Source: Erodium maritimum
Taxonomy: Eukaryota; Streptophyta; Magnoliopsida; Geraniales; Geraniaceae
Reading direction: 5' to 3'
DNA: 64,000 nt
NCBI GenBank assembly: GCA_963921825.1
Contig: OY997588.1
Coordinates: 52,770,803 to 52,834,802 of the forward strand
In this document: positions 1 through 19,112 of the stretch, in pieces
Numbering within the stretch: the stretch's first letter is position 1
How the letters are laid out: each line of letters begins with the position of its first letter
Notes under the pieces: generated by a model
What the model was told of the DNA's origin: nothing
Seen by the model: the letters and a program-made list of their open reading frames with translations, nothing else
Database searches by the model: none
Translations under genes and position numbers: made by a program

Positions 1-796
1 TAGTTATCGTTAAAACTAGATCGGTTGGATTATTTGGGTCTTAAAACGAAGGTCGGTCGTTAAACGAATTTGAGTGAAGTTAAATCAAAAAGGAGGGAAA
101 CGAAATCAAATCGGTTTTAGAAGGGTTTCGGACCAAAAATATCGAGTTTGGAAACGAGCGGAAGGAAACCGTTGTGTTCAAGTCGAAGTCGGATTTAAAC
201 AAAGCAAAGGAGTTCAAAGACGGTTTTAAGCTAAAAAGGGGTTTATACTGGGTTTAGATCAAACCCGGGTTCGGTGCGCGGGTGCTCGAACCCGATCCGT
301 TGTAACCCGACTTTTATCCCGCTCGAGTGTAAACGACAACTGTCGAATTCAAATGGACAAATCGCAGCCGTTAACTTAACGGCGGAACCGTTATTAATTT
401 TTGGACGTTGAGTTATTTAAATTTTCGACCTGTTCGTACTAGCTTAAAAGTGAGTTAAATCTGTGTTCTTTTAGATCGTGCTGCGGACCGAGGCAAAGGG
501 AGGCTCGGCGAGTGACTGCCTTTCATCTCAGGTTTAGTGGAGCGTTTTTGGAGTTGCTTACGAGGTAGGGAAAAGTAGCCGGATCTCGGCCCTGACTAGG
601 GAAAGTTAAATGTAGAATTGCATGTGACACCGGGGTGTCGTGGGTTATTTAGGTTATCGAATATTAGAAATGCATGATACGGGAACGTAGCGATTACTGA
701 AAGTGCATGTGACACTTAGTAGTGTCGTAGGAGCAGAGAACTTAGCGTTAACTGTTTCACTGGAGGCATATGACCATGCCCGGGGGTTGTTGTGCG

Positions 797-1000
797 TTAA
801 TTGTTGTTGAGTTTGGGTGGCCTTGAGAGCCCGTGTTAATCGTTGTTGAGTTTGGGTGGCCTTGAGAGCCCGTGTTAATTGTTGTTGAGTTTGGGTGGCC
901 TTGAGAGCCCGTGTTAATTGTTGTTGAGTTTGGGTGGCCTTGAGAGCCCGTGTTATTTAGTGCTGAGTCTTGGGTGGCCATGAGAGCCCGTGTTGTCGTT
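797..1000 (+). repeat. 39-bp minisatellite inside LTR
   Basis: About five head-to-tail copies of a 39-bp unit with the core 'gtttgggtggccttgagagc'. Because 39 is a multiple of 3, the minus strand reads as a repeated 13-residue peptide; this is a by-product of the repeat and not a gene. Fewer copies of the same core occur at about 21447 plus 29920-29990 and at about 38247-38340 in the younger LTRs. Confidence 0.85.
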
Positions 1001-1204
1001 TCGGTATTTTGAGTGGCCGTGAGTGCCCGTGGGGTTGTGAACCCGTACTTTATCGTTGGTGTCTTGGGTGGCCATGAGGGCCCGTAGGGTTGTTGAACCT
1101 GTGTTTGGTTGTCGGTGTTTTGTTGGCCTTGAGTGCCTGTGGAGTTGTCACCGGTGTCGTTACTGTCTGTTTGAACTTGTTTGTGTTTGTGATTGGTTAC
1201 TGGT

Positions 1205-1395
1205 TGCTGGTGGAGGTTGTGTGGTGTAGCTAGCCTCCCGACTGGGATCGGGAGAAGCGGAGGGGTTGTGGGCTAGCTCCCCGACTGGGATCGGGGGAAG
1301 GACGCGCGGGTGTGGCTAACCACCCGACTGGGATCGGGTGAAGCGGAGAGGTTGTGGGTTAGCCTCCCGACTGGGATCGGGGGAAGTTGCGCGAC
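1205..1395 (+). repeat. ~43-bp minisatellite inside LTR
   Basis: Four degenerate copies built on 'ccgactgggatcggg', a short inverted repeat (cccgac...gtcggg-like), separated by GC-rich spacers. It occupies the place where the complete element carries an unrelated 48-bp array (38489-38728). Confidence 0.8.
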
Positions 1396-1957
1396 AGGTC
1401 GACCGCCTGACCACGTCTATGATCGGTAAAGGGCGAGAGACAGAGATTGGTTACTAAGCAGCCGGTTTGCGATCCTTTGTGATCTTGTTTGGTATTGTGT
1501 GGTCAATCGTGTCTTGGAGGAGGTCGTCGATCGTAGTGTGGGGTCTACATAGCGTGTCCGAGTGTTGAGTCGGTTGAGGAAAGTATTGATCGTGCGTGTG
1601 TCTTGAGTCGTTGTTGGTGCCATCGGCCTTGTCTACTAATTATGCCATAGTCAGTATGTTATCTGTGGTGGTGAGCGAACGCTCACCCCTATCTGCTTTT
1701 CCTACAGGTACCGTTCGTAGTCTGGACTAGGTGAGCTTCTGAAGCTTGAAGAGCTTGAAGCGGGTTGTTGGGTGTTTGAGTCTAGAGACGTGTATCTCGT
1801 TTTGTCCAAGTGTGGGACTTTTATTTTGAGATGTAAATATTTTTCTTTTGTGGAGCTAAACTGACTCTTTAGGTGATTTGTCGAAAACAGGTTTCAGTTT
1901 TGTAACTTTTTAAACGTTCGCGTCCCTAGTTTCGGTTCGCTGAAATTGGGGCGTGAC

Positions 1958-2960
1958 AAGCCAGCTGCTTCTTCAGGTACCTCTGTCCCTTTTGTTTGGG
2001 CTGTAGATTCTGCCGGTTCTAAAGGGCCCCCCTGCTCCCCGTCCAGAGGGGACGATATAGTGTTCATCCCCGGTGAGGTCTGTTTTTCTGACACCGTCCC
2101 TTCATTCCCAGTCTGGTGGTCCGGGGCCGGGGACCGATTGTTGGATTATATTTAAGCAGGCCTCGTAGATTCACCGGAGTAGTCTCCTGAGTGTAGCGAC
2201 GGATCGGAGGCCTAAGGGTTGTCGGTTGGCAACGCAATTTTCCATGTGATCGCAGTTCTATCCCCCCTTCGCGGACTGGGTTGAGCTTTGCCGGTGACGT
2301 GGTTTCTGTCACCGGGATGATTACCGTGACTGTCTTTGATCTCGGAGGTCTCGAAGCACGAAGCTTGAACGTCGACGGGATGTGGCTAGGAACCCTAATG
2401 GGGCTCCATTGCTCAAAAGGAGCCCGGATCACGGACGTCGATGGCCCGGAGAGCCTCCGATCACCCGCCCCCATATCAAACTAGAATTCGACCGTGCCCG
2501 GCAGGTTAGACCAAACAACTCCGTCAACTCCGGTCAGAGACTGACAGATGATCGACCGACCACTGGATCGATACGGTTCGATCATGTGCCAACCTGTCAA
2601 CGGGTAAGGACGCCATGACGGCCCTCGCAGGTGCTCGGACGAGGGACGTTGTAGGCGAGGATGGTTGGCTGCGATCAGCTGCGGTTGCCATTGATCAGGT
2701 TGGGTGGCGGCGGTGAAGCAGGCCGAGCGGACGAACCAAGGGATATGGAATCCACGGACGATCAGGCTGCATAGGGAGGCCGAGAGGAAGGACCGAAATG
2801 TTGTGTGGAGGCGTCGGAGCCGCTGGGAGCACCCTTGTAAGGGTTGGAGACGGAACCCTAATAGGTTTATGGGTGAACCTTAATTGTGTTTGGGAGAACA
2901 CTTTCATGTAAAAACCAAAATTAAAAGGACTACAAAGTAAAATTTTATTAAAGCATCTCA
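1958..2960 (-). pseudogene. degenerate LINE-like retroposon fragment
   Basis: This GC-rich segment starts directly at the terminal CA of the LTR. On the minus strand the open frame at 2064-2474 contains 'GLLKYNPTIGPRPR' preceded by 'RPPIRRYTQ'. The retroposon at 43396-44770 (plus strand) has the matching 'GILRYNPGIGPRPW' preceded by 'RPPVNQYTQ', so both derive from one coding family. No reverse transcriptase is present here and there are several stops. The family looks like ORF1/leader sequence of LINE-type retroposons, but I do not recognise the protein. The stretch 2640-2960 has similar composition (proline- and leucine-rich minus-strand frame) and may be its 5' part. Confidence 0.5.
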
Positions 2961-3560
2961 ATAAGTTTTGGTTTTCAAAAACACCATGTATATAAGCTGG
3001 GGGATTATCAGAACACTGTCACTTTTTAATATTCATCAAAAACCTTTGAATTGTATTAAATTGTTCCATAAATCCGACAAATTTATCATCGATTTTTTGG
3101 AACAAATTAGTGGAATCCATGATAATCCCTTACTTTATAAAAGTTATTTTCAAAAACTAAATATTCTCGAGGGGTGTAAAAAAATTATATCTTCAATTAT
3201 GTCGATTTAGGTCTTTTTCAGAGAACTCGCCTAAGGCTTCATACCCCGAGAGAACGTGGAGGTTCCTCGTTCCACCGCTGGAGTGGCGGAGAACACATGG
3301 CCTCGACCCTCCGTCGCAGCAACTTCACCGGTTATCGGAGACATTGGCCGAGGAGAGAAGGACGTTGCGGGTAAGGATGAAGAATGGAAGGTCAAGAGAA
3401 AAGCTCCCACCATTTATGTCTCCAGTCCATCACCCGCGGTCGCATGATTGTTGATGGTAAAGATCATTGCCGCCGCCATAGAAATCGTAGAAAACCCTAA
3501 GGTGGATTCTGCGTTTTGTTCTCTCACAACCTATAATAGTTTTTGTTAATCTATAACAAC
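2961..3560. other. no recognised gene; AT-rich then GC-rich segment
   Basis: An AT-rich stretch (2960-3215) contains an 80-codon plus-strand open frame at 2968-3210 that I do not recognise. It is followed by a GC-rich block (3231-3470) with overlapping frames on both strands. Read on the minus strand, the GC-rich block could be a further 5' piece of the degenerate retroposon to its left. Nothing here is convincing as a host exon. Confidence 0.3.
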
Positions 3561-3599
3561 CATATATAAAAGATTAAAGCGAATAGTATAATGTCAGAA

Positions 3600-3844
3600 T
3601 GAAACTAACATTACAGTTTTATCCAAAAAAATATAGCAAGAGATAGAAGGTAGAGAAAACTCTACCCCGGTGTCCTCCATTTCTAATCTAGAAACCCTAG
3701 TTTGCTCCGTCTTTCTCCTCGAACTTTCAGCGTCGGTTCTCGATCTCTAACCCAAATCTAGGGAGCTCAGTCAGGATGTCGTATCACAAATTTTGAGAAA
3801 TATCTGGATAGGGTTTGGGATTTGAGCTTGAGTTTCGGGAAATT
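3600..3844 (+). promoter_or_regulatory. probable CK2-beta 5' UTR/leader
   Basis: A pyrimidine-rich leader with 'aaaccctagtttg'-type elements, typical of plant 5' UTRs, precedes the CK2-beta ATG. It includes a short upstream reading frame at 3776-3796. The transcription start cannot be fixed from sequence. Confidence 0.45.
3776..3796 (+). promoter_or_regulatory. six-codon uORF upstream of CK2-beta
   Basis: ATG TCG TAT CAC AAA TTT TGA lies 48 nt upstream of the main ATG at 3845. If it is in the mature transcript it could lower initiation at the main start. Whether the leader is spliced is unknown. Confidence 0.45.
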
Positions 3845-11188
<7,344 letters not shown>

Positions 11189-12430
11189 CCGGACCAGAGT
11201 TAGAAATCATATTACAGTTTTGAACCCAAGTTCTAAAGGAGGCCTGATGATCAGGTAAACTGCAGATGTTGGCAACTGTTTCTTGTAATTTAATCGTCCA
11301 TGTGAGAGCATTTGTAAACATATATTCATATTCTATTGTATGGGTTGAGGATTGTATGAAGATCACAGTTCTGCTATTCTCATTGGTTTTCATGTTCTTG
11401 TTTAATTGTCTTAACATGGCTCATTTTCTTCTTATACTTGAGCCCAACTAAACGATTTGTGGGTGTAGGGATGGCTAGATACCCCGATCCCCATAACGGG
11501 GTATTGCAAAATTAATAATTAATAATATACGTTTCTATATATAGGGACATAATCACGTTGTAATATGTAATTGAATCCTTTGTAACATGTAATTGAATCT
11601 AAATCCTATTTTGTTTCAGAAGTTATCCAACACTCTTCGATCACTATCATAAACGTGCAAAAGTCATTAATTTCAATCTTTTTTTCCTCTATAGAACCTT
11701 CCTTCTCTTTCTTCTTCCTTTTTTGTTCTTGTATATTATTTTTCAACTGTTTTCTTGTGAACTGAAGGGGGGTTTAAGATTAGATGGATGGCTTTAAAGA
11801 TGAAAGGCGGAGATGAACAGTTATAATTGCACCGGGCGATCAAGAAATAGGCTGGTCTAACAATAGTCAATGCCGGCGTCCAATTTCCTATACCAACAAT
11901 GACCGATCGATGCATAAACAAGCCTAACCGGTCCTGTTACTCGGCCGGTGAACGTCTCTACAAGAAATATGGAATTACTTAAATAAACCTGTATAAATCG
12001 ACCCAAATGGAAAACTACACTATGAAAATAACATTCCACACAAGGCCTTATCAAGTGTGTAGGGCCATCTGTTAAGTTCCGTTAGCTTTTTGACAAGATG
12101 ACAAGATTGACTCAAACTTCAAAAAGACAGAAATACCCTCAGGTCGCTTTAAATATAAAACATGCCAGCACAGATGATTTCTTGTTTCACCTCTCTTCCA
12201 CCATTTTAACGGTTCTGTAGTTTCTCTGTAATATCATTTATTTGAATTCATTTCTATAACTTCTAAAATTTTCTATAAAATCAATTCACACCCACACAAC
12301 CAAATAAAAAAACTGATGATGAAGCAAGCTTCATATTCCGCAGTGAAGTTGACCTCCGAAACCCAAAACAAATTCAAACCCACAGATCCCTTTCCATGAT
12401 TTCCCGTTCGTTCTTTGCTCCCTTTCTTGG
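11189..12430. other. CK2-beta 3' UTR and intergenic, no gene seen
   Basis: The first 400 bp after the stop codon are probably the CK2-beta 3' untranslated region. A small hairpin ATACCCCG...CGGGGTAT lies near 11479-11504. The rest is AT-rich with only short open frames on both strands and nothing recognisable. Confidence 0.4.
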
Positions 12431-12461
12431 CGTTTATCTCTGAAATCTCCTGATGGTCAAC

Positions 12462-12659
12462 CCTTGCTCAGAAATTTCGGTCCAACTCTCACTTTCGCTC
12501 TTTGGGTCGTACGGCAATGGTTGCCTCGAGAAGAACCGAAAGAGAAAATCAACAAACCTGCCTTGCTCAGAAATTTCGGTGCAACTCTCACTTTCGGTTT
12601 TTGGGCCGTCCGACAATGGTTGCCTCGAGAAGAACCCAAAGAGAAAATCAACAAAGCAG
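12462..12659 (+). repeat. 99-bp tandem duplication, two copies
   Basis: Two 99-bp copies, each starting at 'ccttgctcag' (12462 and 12561), differ by a few substitutions. The period is 33 codons, so all frames stay open. One plus frame reads 'LRNFG(P/A)TLTF...WLPREEPKEKINK' twice. No known domain was recognised. Confidence 0.8.
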
Positions 12660-12739
12660 ACGAAGATAACCACAACCACATATGTGTCAATGGAGAAGAA
12701 GGGGTCAATTTTCATTCCACCGTGTTTGATTCGAGAGGG

Positions 12740-12930
12740 TGGGAATTCCTGCTGCCAATTCGTCATCACCACTGGATGTGTGCAGAAGGCTGTCTTATCG
12801 TGAAGAGATAAAGATGGAGCCTCTTTCTGTGGAAGAAGCTTGGGACTGGTTCGTCATAAACTCGGGGCGGTCTTATAGATGTAGCAAATGCTTCTTGAGT
12901 AGTCAGTTGATAAGTTTGGAGAGATAGAGT
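12740..12930 (+). pseudogene. NB-ARC (CNL resistance protein) remnant
   Basis: Plus-strand frames contain 'CQFVITTG', then in another frame 'DVCRRLSYREEIKMEPLS' followed by 'VEEAWDWFVINSGRS' (frame 12739-12927). This order matches the stretch of CC-NB-ARC-LRR proteins that usually reads LVxTTRSxxVCxxM, then KVEPLSEEEAWxLF, lying between the TTR motif and the GLPL motif. The frame change, the absence of P-loop, kinase-2 or GLPL motifs, and the stop at 12925-12927 show a small dead fragment. Identification rests on motif order only. Confidence 0.5.
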
Positions 12931-14160
12931 ACAATTCAAGGTCCTAAAAGCATGTAATGGTTGAGTCAGACACTTAGCATATAGCTTGGTGTATCCATAA
13001 CATCCCCTCTCTTTAGCCCCCTCTTTAGCCAAGCATTTACAACGGTTAAGTCAAACACTTAACTTATAAATGGGACAACTACATCTCTTAATCAATCAAA
13101 ACATTGATTTTTCCTTTTCTTCCTCCTGAAACATTGCTCCTGCGCGGAGTAGGGGATGTAATGTAACATCTTGGTAATTCAAAGGGTTGTACATTGCTAA
13201 ACCCGCTCTTGTTAAGCCCCTTCTTTTTACCCCTCTAACAACCATGATTTAAGGACTATGTCAGGTCAAGGATGCAACATATAGTTACAGCTGTGGTTTC
13301 AGATTAGGCAGAAACAAACGTGTAGAAGAAACATGACAATCTCAGCAAGGTGAGAATAGAGAAATGGAGTGTCAGTAAACAAGAAGATAATAACATATAG
13401 TTACTCTTCCCTTCTTCGTCTTTTTCTTCATAGCTAGTTTTGATACTACTTATAAAGACACCCAACTAACCCGGTTAACTTTTTTATTATTATAAAGCTT
13501 GACCCGACAATGTACCAAAAAGAGGAAAAGAACCTCAAATTTCCATCTCACCAAGGAAACCCAATGACCTTATTTCTCTTCACTCATCAGCAAGAAATAT
13601 GTCAAGTCATATAAGCAATGAAAGGAGAGCACAAATATGTTGCAATTGGTAAAAAGAATCTAAATTCAACATTTATCTTTATTGATGATGTCGTGCCTTC
13701 ACACTGCTTTGGCCTACCATTAAGTTAGCCTCAAATCACAAATGCATAAACATATGCACAAAATTTGGGTAATAACTGACCTCATTTAAGGTCCACCCTC
13801 CAGAAGCCTTGACATAGAATATCAAGAGAAGAGACCATGACAACACATATTTGATTATTCTGTAATATTTTGAATGAATCTGGTGAGCAAAAAAATCATG
13901 AAACGTAATGAAAAACCACAGAAGAGTAATTAGTTACATTGTCAATCAAAAAGCAGCCAATATGCGTGATGTCAAAAACTTACATGGAGATATGACTTGA
14001 GCCCACAGACAACATCCAATTTTGATAGTTGCCCGCAGAACAAAGCTCCATTACTGTCTTGTGTCTTCTATTCCAACGTTACATGTTCTTCATGCCCAGC
14101 ATGAAATTGCTGGCTCTCTATGAAGGCAAAGATTTATAAGAGGGCACTGAAAGGAACCAA
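12931..14160. other. AT-rich intergenic, no gene seen
   Basis: No open frame or repeat structure of note. The right end (about 14100-14405) could contain the 3' UTR of the PPR gene, which is transcribed leftward. Confidence 0.4.
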
Positions 14161-14405
14161 AACTCATTACAATAAGCATTCAAAGCCAGTGGTACATAAT
14201 TCTCTGAAACATATATTCCTTTTGATTGCAGTAACTGACTTGTTAAAACCATCAGAGGCGCTCCATATTCTGCCTTCCTGAATCTGCATTTGCAGCCGGC
14301 TTGCCACTGAAAATGTAATATGCTCGGATGACTTTAAGAATGGCGTGTGCTTCATTTCACGCAGATGAGATTCAACCAGTGATGTAATCTTATCCCACCG
14401 GTTAC

Positions 14406-17023
14406 CTAACCACTAAATCTACAGTCGATCACATCAAGAGGATTTTGAGTGGTTTGAATGTCAATTCTATTTCTATATAGATAATCATATGTCATGTACA
14501 TGAGAAAATCCAGAAAGAGACTCTTTTCTAGCATTCCTCTTAAACACTCAGAGTCTTCTTGTATGCTGCAATAAGCTTTGTCCATTATTTTATAGGTGAT
14601 ATCATCAAACTCAAGGGAAGTTTCACTTAATTTCCTTCCCCACATCAGAACCCTCTCAGGCATCCCCTGCTTGTAATAATGAGACAGCAGGATGTTAGCC
14701 GTTACAACATTTGGAACAAATGCAATCTTGAGTAATTTTGCACTCAGAATTATAGCACGATCCAATATGTCACCACAAACACCATCAATCATGGTGTTGT
14801 AAGTTGACATATCAAGAGGACCTCCATCAGAAATAACTTCATTCAGCAGCATGATTGCTCGGTTCATTTTCTGGATGCTACAATATCCATGGATACGCAA
14901 ATTGTAGGTTATGATATCCGGATCCTGCCCGCTAGCATACATTCTATTGACAAACTGGTCCGCCCTAACCATGTCCAACGCTTTACAGTAACCACCAATC
15001 AAAGTGTTGTAAGTAACAACATCCGGTATCAAGCCAGTCTTGTACATGTTCATAAATGCATGAATCGCAAACTTCATTTGCCCTTGCTTACAGAAGCCAT
15101 TAATGATAATATTGGATGTAAAAACATCTGGAAGAAGACCTTTCTTCTTCATCTCCCTCTCCAACTGTAATGCTTCATCCAACTTCCTACTTTCACAAAG
15201 CCCACGAATCAGAGAATTGTAGGCATAGTTATTCGGTACTAATCCTTTGTTTGACATTTCTATGAACATATCATATGCCTCTGCCACCAAACCTGCTTTA
15301 GAAAGCCCATCAATGAAGGCTGAGTATGCAACGGCATCAGGAGACATCCCTCTCCTTTGCATGTCATTCCAAAGAACTTGAGCTCCCACCATATCCCCTA
15401 TCTTGAAATACCCAACCAAAAGAATTGTGAAAGCCACTTTATTGGCAGGAAAACCCTTCTCTATCATCTTAGACAAAAGTTCCCATGCTTTATGCAACCT
15501 CCCCTTCTTGGCCAAACCCATGAGCAAAGCATTACATGTGGATGATGAAGGAGTAAGACCAAAACTGATCATGAGCTTATAAGTTTCATAGGCTTTATCA
15601 TCTAACCCCGCCCTGCTGTAGGCGGCAATGATGAATTAAAACCCACCACACTTGGAGGCATTCCTTTTTCCAGAATATCCTCTAATAATCTAAATGCCTC
15701 GTCCAAGCGACCTGCCCAACACAATCCAGCTACTGTTATATCAAACAATGCAGAATCATGAATTAATCCCGAGACTGATAGATCCATCAACAACTTATCT
15801 CCATTCTCTTCATTTCCATACTTGTAGTGCCCAGCAACTAAAGTGTTGAAAGTGATACAATCAGGAGCAACACCCTTGATTTTCATTTCTTCATAAAGCA
15901 AATTTGCCTGGCCAATGTCCCCGGCCTTAACATACCCATTCATTAAGGCATTATACATTATGGTATTTGGAGAAAGATCCATATGTTGGATTCCATCAAA
16001 AACCTTCCTCGCTTCCACCACATTTCCCTCCATGCACAAGGCATTTATAACCGTACTAAATGTAACAATGCTGGGTCTACAACCCCTAAGAATCATGAAG
16101 TGCACCCAATTCAGTGCCTCAGAAGACCTACCCCTCACACAATATGCATTGATCACAATGTTATAAGTAAAATCATCAGGTTCACACCAATATTTTCCCA
16201 TGACATGTAACAAGCTCTCGCCAATTCTAAGATGGCCCTTTTTACAAAAACCAAGAATCACCGTATTAAAATGATGATGGCAAGGATGAGGCCCGTACCG
16301 CATCATGTCTCTAAACAGCTTCCACACACTACCATAGTCGCCAACCCGAAGTAACAACTTGAACAAAATTGTAATGGCAGTCTTACTTGGTCTGGCACCT
16401 ACCTCCCGCATCCTCCCCACAATCCTCAATGCTTCTGGGCACATTTCTAAATTTAAGAAAGCCCTCATGAGTGTATCAAGAACAGAGAAATCGGATCCAT
16501 ACTCACCATGCCCATCCCACAAGAGCTGCACAAAATCGTTTCTTCTGCGTGACCCAAGTCTCCTCATGACGAGAGTAGCCACATTCTGAGCCAGGGGCCG
16601 AAGATCTCGCGCGGCTAGAATATGCACGGCGATGCAACATGACTGAATCGCACCCCAGGAATGGTCTCGGAATACAAATTTGAAGAACGCGAACGCGATT
16701 TCTCTATCCCCAAATAGTGTCATGATTTCTACGAGAAGAAATGGGCAAAGCTTGTGCATAAATCCCTGCAAAACGAACCCTCTATTCTGCTTAATCAATT
16801 TCGATAAACCAACGGTCAGTCGTCGCCGCTCATATGAATTGATACTGTGTGCACAATGAGACTCCGAATTTGAAGGTACGGGGGGCAGGAACTGGTCGAG
16901 GTAATTGAATCTCGTAGAAGAACAAGTGTAAGAAGAGTGATGTAGGGTTTGGGGAAGGAGGGTGAGAAGTTGGGGTTTTGTAAGAGAGAGGCATACCTTG
17001 AAGGTGCTGCGCACATGGCGCAT
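14406..17023 (-). CDS. P-type pentatricopeptide repeat (PPR) protein, frameshifted
   Basis: Intronless and read leftward. ATG 17023-17021 (MRHVRSTFK) is preferred to the farther ATG at 17185 because it begins a basic, Ser/Thr-rich, organelle-targeting-like N terminus. Residues from about 180 onward form roughly 18 tandem 35-residue P-type repeats (YNTLIxGYCKxG...A...M...G..PD), for example near 16150, 15960, 15850, 15300 and 15000. Such proteins bind RNA in mitochondria or plastids. The frame breaks at about 15628-15637 inside the ninth repeat: upstream ends at VVGFNS and downstream resumes as IAAYSRAGLDDKAYETYKL in another frame, consistent with loss of one nucleotide. Both halves are otherwise open (15602-17185 and 14406-15572). 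It is either a recent pseudogene, a null allele or a sequencing error. Confidence 0.88.
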
Positions 17024-17185
17024 TTGGGCACGACGATGGAGACCAATGAACTTCCCGGCGAGGCTTGGCGGCTTGGACTGGCCTGAGATGGTTAGAGACA
17101 AGGAGCAAGCATTGTTGTTGCAAACAACCGAGACTCGATCAGAGTACATTTCAGGGCCTCTGAAAATATTGTAAAGATGGGCCAA

Positions 17186-18199
17186 AATTTGATGATGGGC
17201 TCAAATATGTTCATGGACCGAGTCTTGCACACCAATTGATACTTTTTTTTGCTTGTTTGGTGTAATTTGACATGTTTGGTAAAAAAAATCACATTTGGGT
17301 TAGGATCTGTCACAAAAAAGCGTGCGTAGTTCGGACTTGCAAATGACCTTTCTGGTACAGTGAGGATTCGACATTATCCCCTTTTTATGCTATACATCTG
17401 AATTTATACAAAATTTGGGTCAATTATAGCAATGAATTTTGTTTTTTTATTGAAATAAAATTTTATTTGTTTAATGGTCAACTATTGATCAATAGACATA
17501 TAGCCGTTGGCACCGACAAATACAACCATCGGTTAGCTTATCGATACTGTTATCCACCGGTTATCTGTCGGTGTATCACATCTCTTTGTCAGACGTTTCG
17601 GTCCCACCACCACCTATCCATCAACAATCTACTAGACATAAAAATCGATTATATTGTCCAACATGGAACGCCTTATTTATCATAGCATCATGCAGCTATT
17701 TTGACAAGTAAAAGATTGTTTCTCGTCCTCAAAGAGATTCTGTTAGACGACAAAGCTGAGTTGTCACTGCACGTGTAGCTATCATGTGGTTCTGTGCTGT
17801 TACAGTTACGAGGGCACACGTGTGTAGATGCGTTCAGACCGGGCAACAAGGACCTTGGAACGGTCATGCGTCACGTGGGTGCCTCTTTCGTGGTGGGTCC
17901 CGTCCGACTCAGCTCCATGTTTGCTTTTACCCTTTATTATTTCGAGTGCTGGGCCCATATGGGCCCCGCGTCTACTCGACTCCTTGTTCACGAAAGTAAC
18001 GGCTCAAACTGATAATGGACCCCGCTGGACAAATGTTGAAGCTCATTCTAATTACTTCATTGCCCCTGGATTTGTTGGCTTCCTCCATCATCGATGGTGC
18101 TATAATTGGAAATTTAGAAAGTAAGACCCGGGTATCTTTTATACCAATAATGGGATGATATTTTGAGTTTTCGCATTTCTTCCCATGCCTTTAAATATA
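17186..18199. other. intergenic, no gene seen
   Basis: Probably includes the PPR promoter (leftward transcription). Short open frames overlap on both strands between 17780 and 18120, with no recognisable product. Confidence 0.35.
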
Positions 18200-18230
18200 C
18201 TAGGTGTGAGCACCGCGCGATGCGCGGTGC
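18200..18230 (-). mobile_element. Helitron-type 3' terminus
   Basis: On the minus strand, a 9-bp GC-rich stem with a 3-nt loop (GCACCGCGC / GCGCGGTGC, 18210-18230) is followed after 6 nt by CTAG (18203-18200) and then T. Hairpin plus CTRR next to T is the hallmark of a Helitron 3' end. The element body would extend to the right in plus coordinates. I could not identify the matching 5' TC end; it may lie beyond the gypsy insertion, near 42470. Confidence 0.65.
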
Positions 18231-19112
18231 TTGATGTAAGGCCTGGTATGTTACATCTAACGGTTGGAATTGTACACATACAATAAATAATAAAGAAATT
18301 ATGCTATTGTTAATTACTTTCTAATCTAAAAATAATCGATTGAAATATGAAAAGAATGGCAACAATATTAGAACATCATACCCACAATTTGGAATTATAT
18401 AACATATATTCAAAAATCATATAATCTAGTATGTAAAGAATACATCCATAATTAGCATAGCATATGGAATTGAAATAAGAGAATGAAATATTATTCAACC
18501 ATATAGATCAATACAATGAGAAGAAGAAAAGAAGGGAAATTCATGTTTCTTGTTCACAAAAGTTGTAATTTTGCTTAAGAAAATACAAACTAAGGGAAAT
18601 TTAAAAGAATGTGGTCACGTGAGTACAGGAACCATTTTAAGAAAATCACATAACTCAATACAATCAAAACAATAGACAAATGTGGTGCTTTCATTGGTGA
18701 CTCCCAAACATGTTCAGATTACAGTCAAATCTTTCAAAATCAATCACCTTTCCCTCCTTGATAGCATCTTTAGCATATCGATCCATTCTAAATAATCCAT
18801 ATGGATTGATTTGCTAAAGATGCTCCCAAACATGTTCACATTTGACAACAACATCTTTTTCTTCCTCCTACCGTCCCATTCCCCGTTAACTCCATCCAGG
18901 TACTTCAAGACTGCCTCCTAAAGAAATGGAATATGTAAAATGGGTTATGGCCATCGCCACCATTCCCTCCTTGATAGCATCTTTAGCATATCGATCATAT
19001 AACAAATTTAAGAACACGTTAATATAATCAAATCATGGCCATCTAAATCAGAAAGAAAAACATCCATATGTGATAAACAAACTAAAGATTAAATAACAAT
19101 AACAGGGCATTG

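Larger units (their letters stand above)
1..1957 (+). mobile_element. Ty3/gypsy LTR, 5' end outside window
   Basis: This stretch is a diverged relative of the complete LTR at 36462-39308. In the same order it shows the 'gatcgtgctgcggaccgagg' box near 475, the 'gtgacaccggggtgtcgtgg' box near 625, the 'ggaggcatatgaccatgccc' box near 762, the hairpin at 1670-1687, and the terminal block ending GGGGCGTGACA at about 1957. The sequence after the terminal CA is not a primer binding site, so the piece is a solo LTR or the 3' LTR of an element lying to the left. Its tandem arrays differ from those of the complete element, so it is an older or separate subfamily. The upstream TSD lies outside the window. 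Confidence 0.85.

Noticed and set aside
757..981. Minus-strand 74-codon frame with repeated NTGSQGHPNSTTI
   Set aside because: It is the translation of the 39-bp LTR minisatellite, not a gene.
2968..3210. 80-codon plus-strand frame (FNIHQKPLNCIKLFHKS...)
   Set aside because: Has protein-like composition but no motif I recognise, no context and AT-rich DNA; mentioned only as an unrecognised frame.
11479..11504. Hairpin ATACCCCG...CGGGGTAT as a terminator or regulatory RNA
   Set aside because: Single short stem without conservation evidence; rho-independent type terminators do not apply to plant nuclear genes.
12434..12772. Minus-strand frame with hydrophobic VVVVIFVCFVDFLFGFF segment, resembling a membrane protein
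   Set aside because: It is antisense to the 99-bp tandem duplication and NB-ARC-like frames, with no supporting signals.
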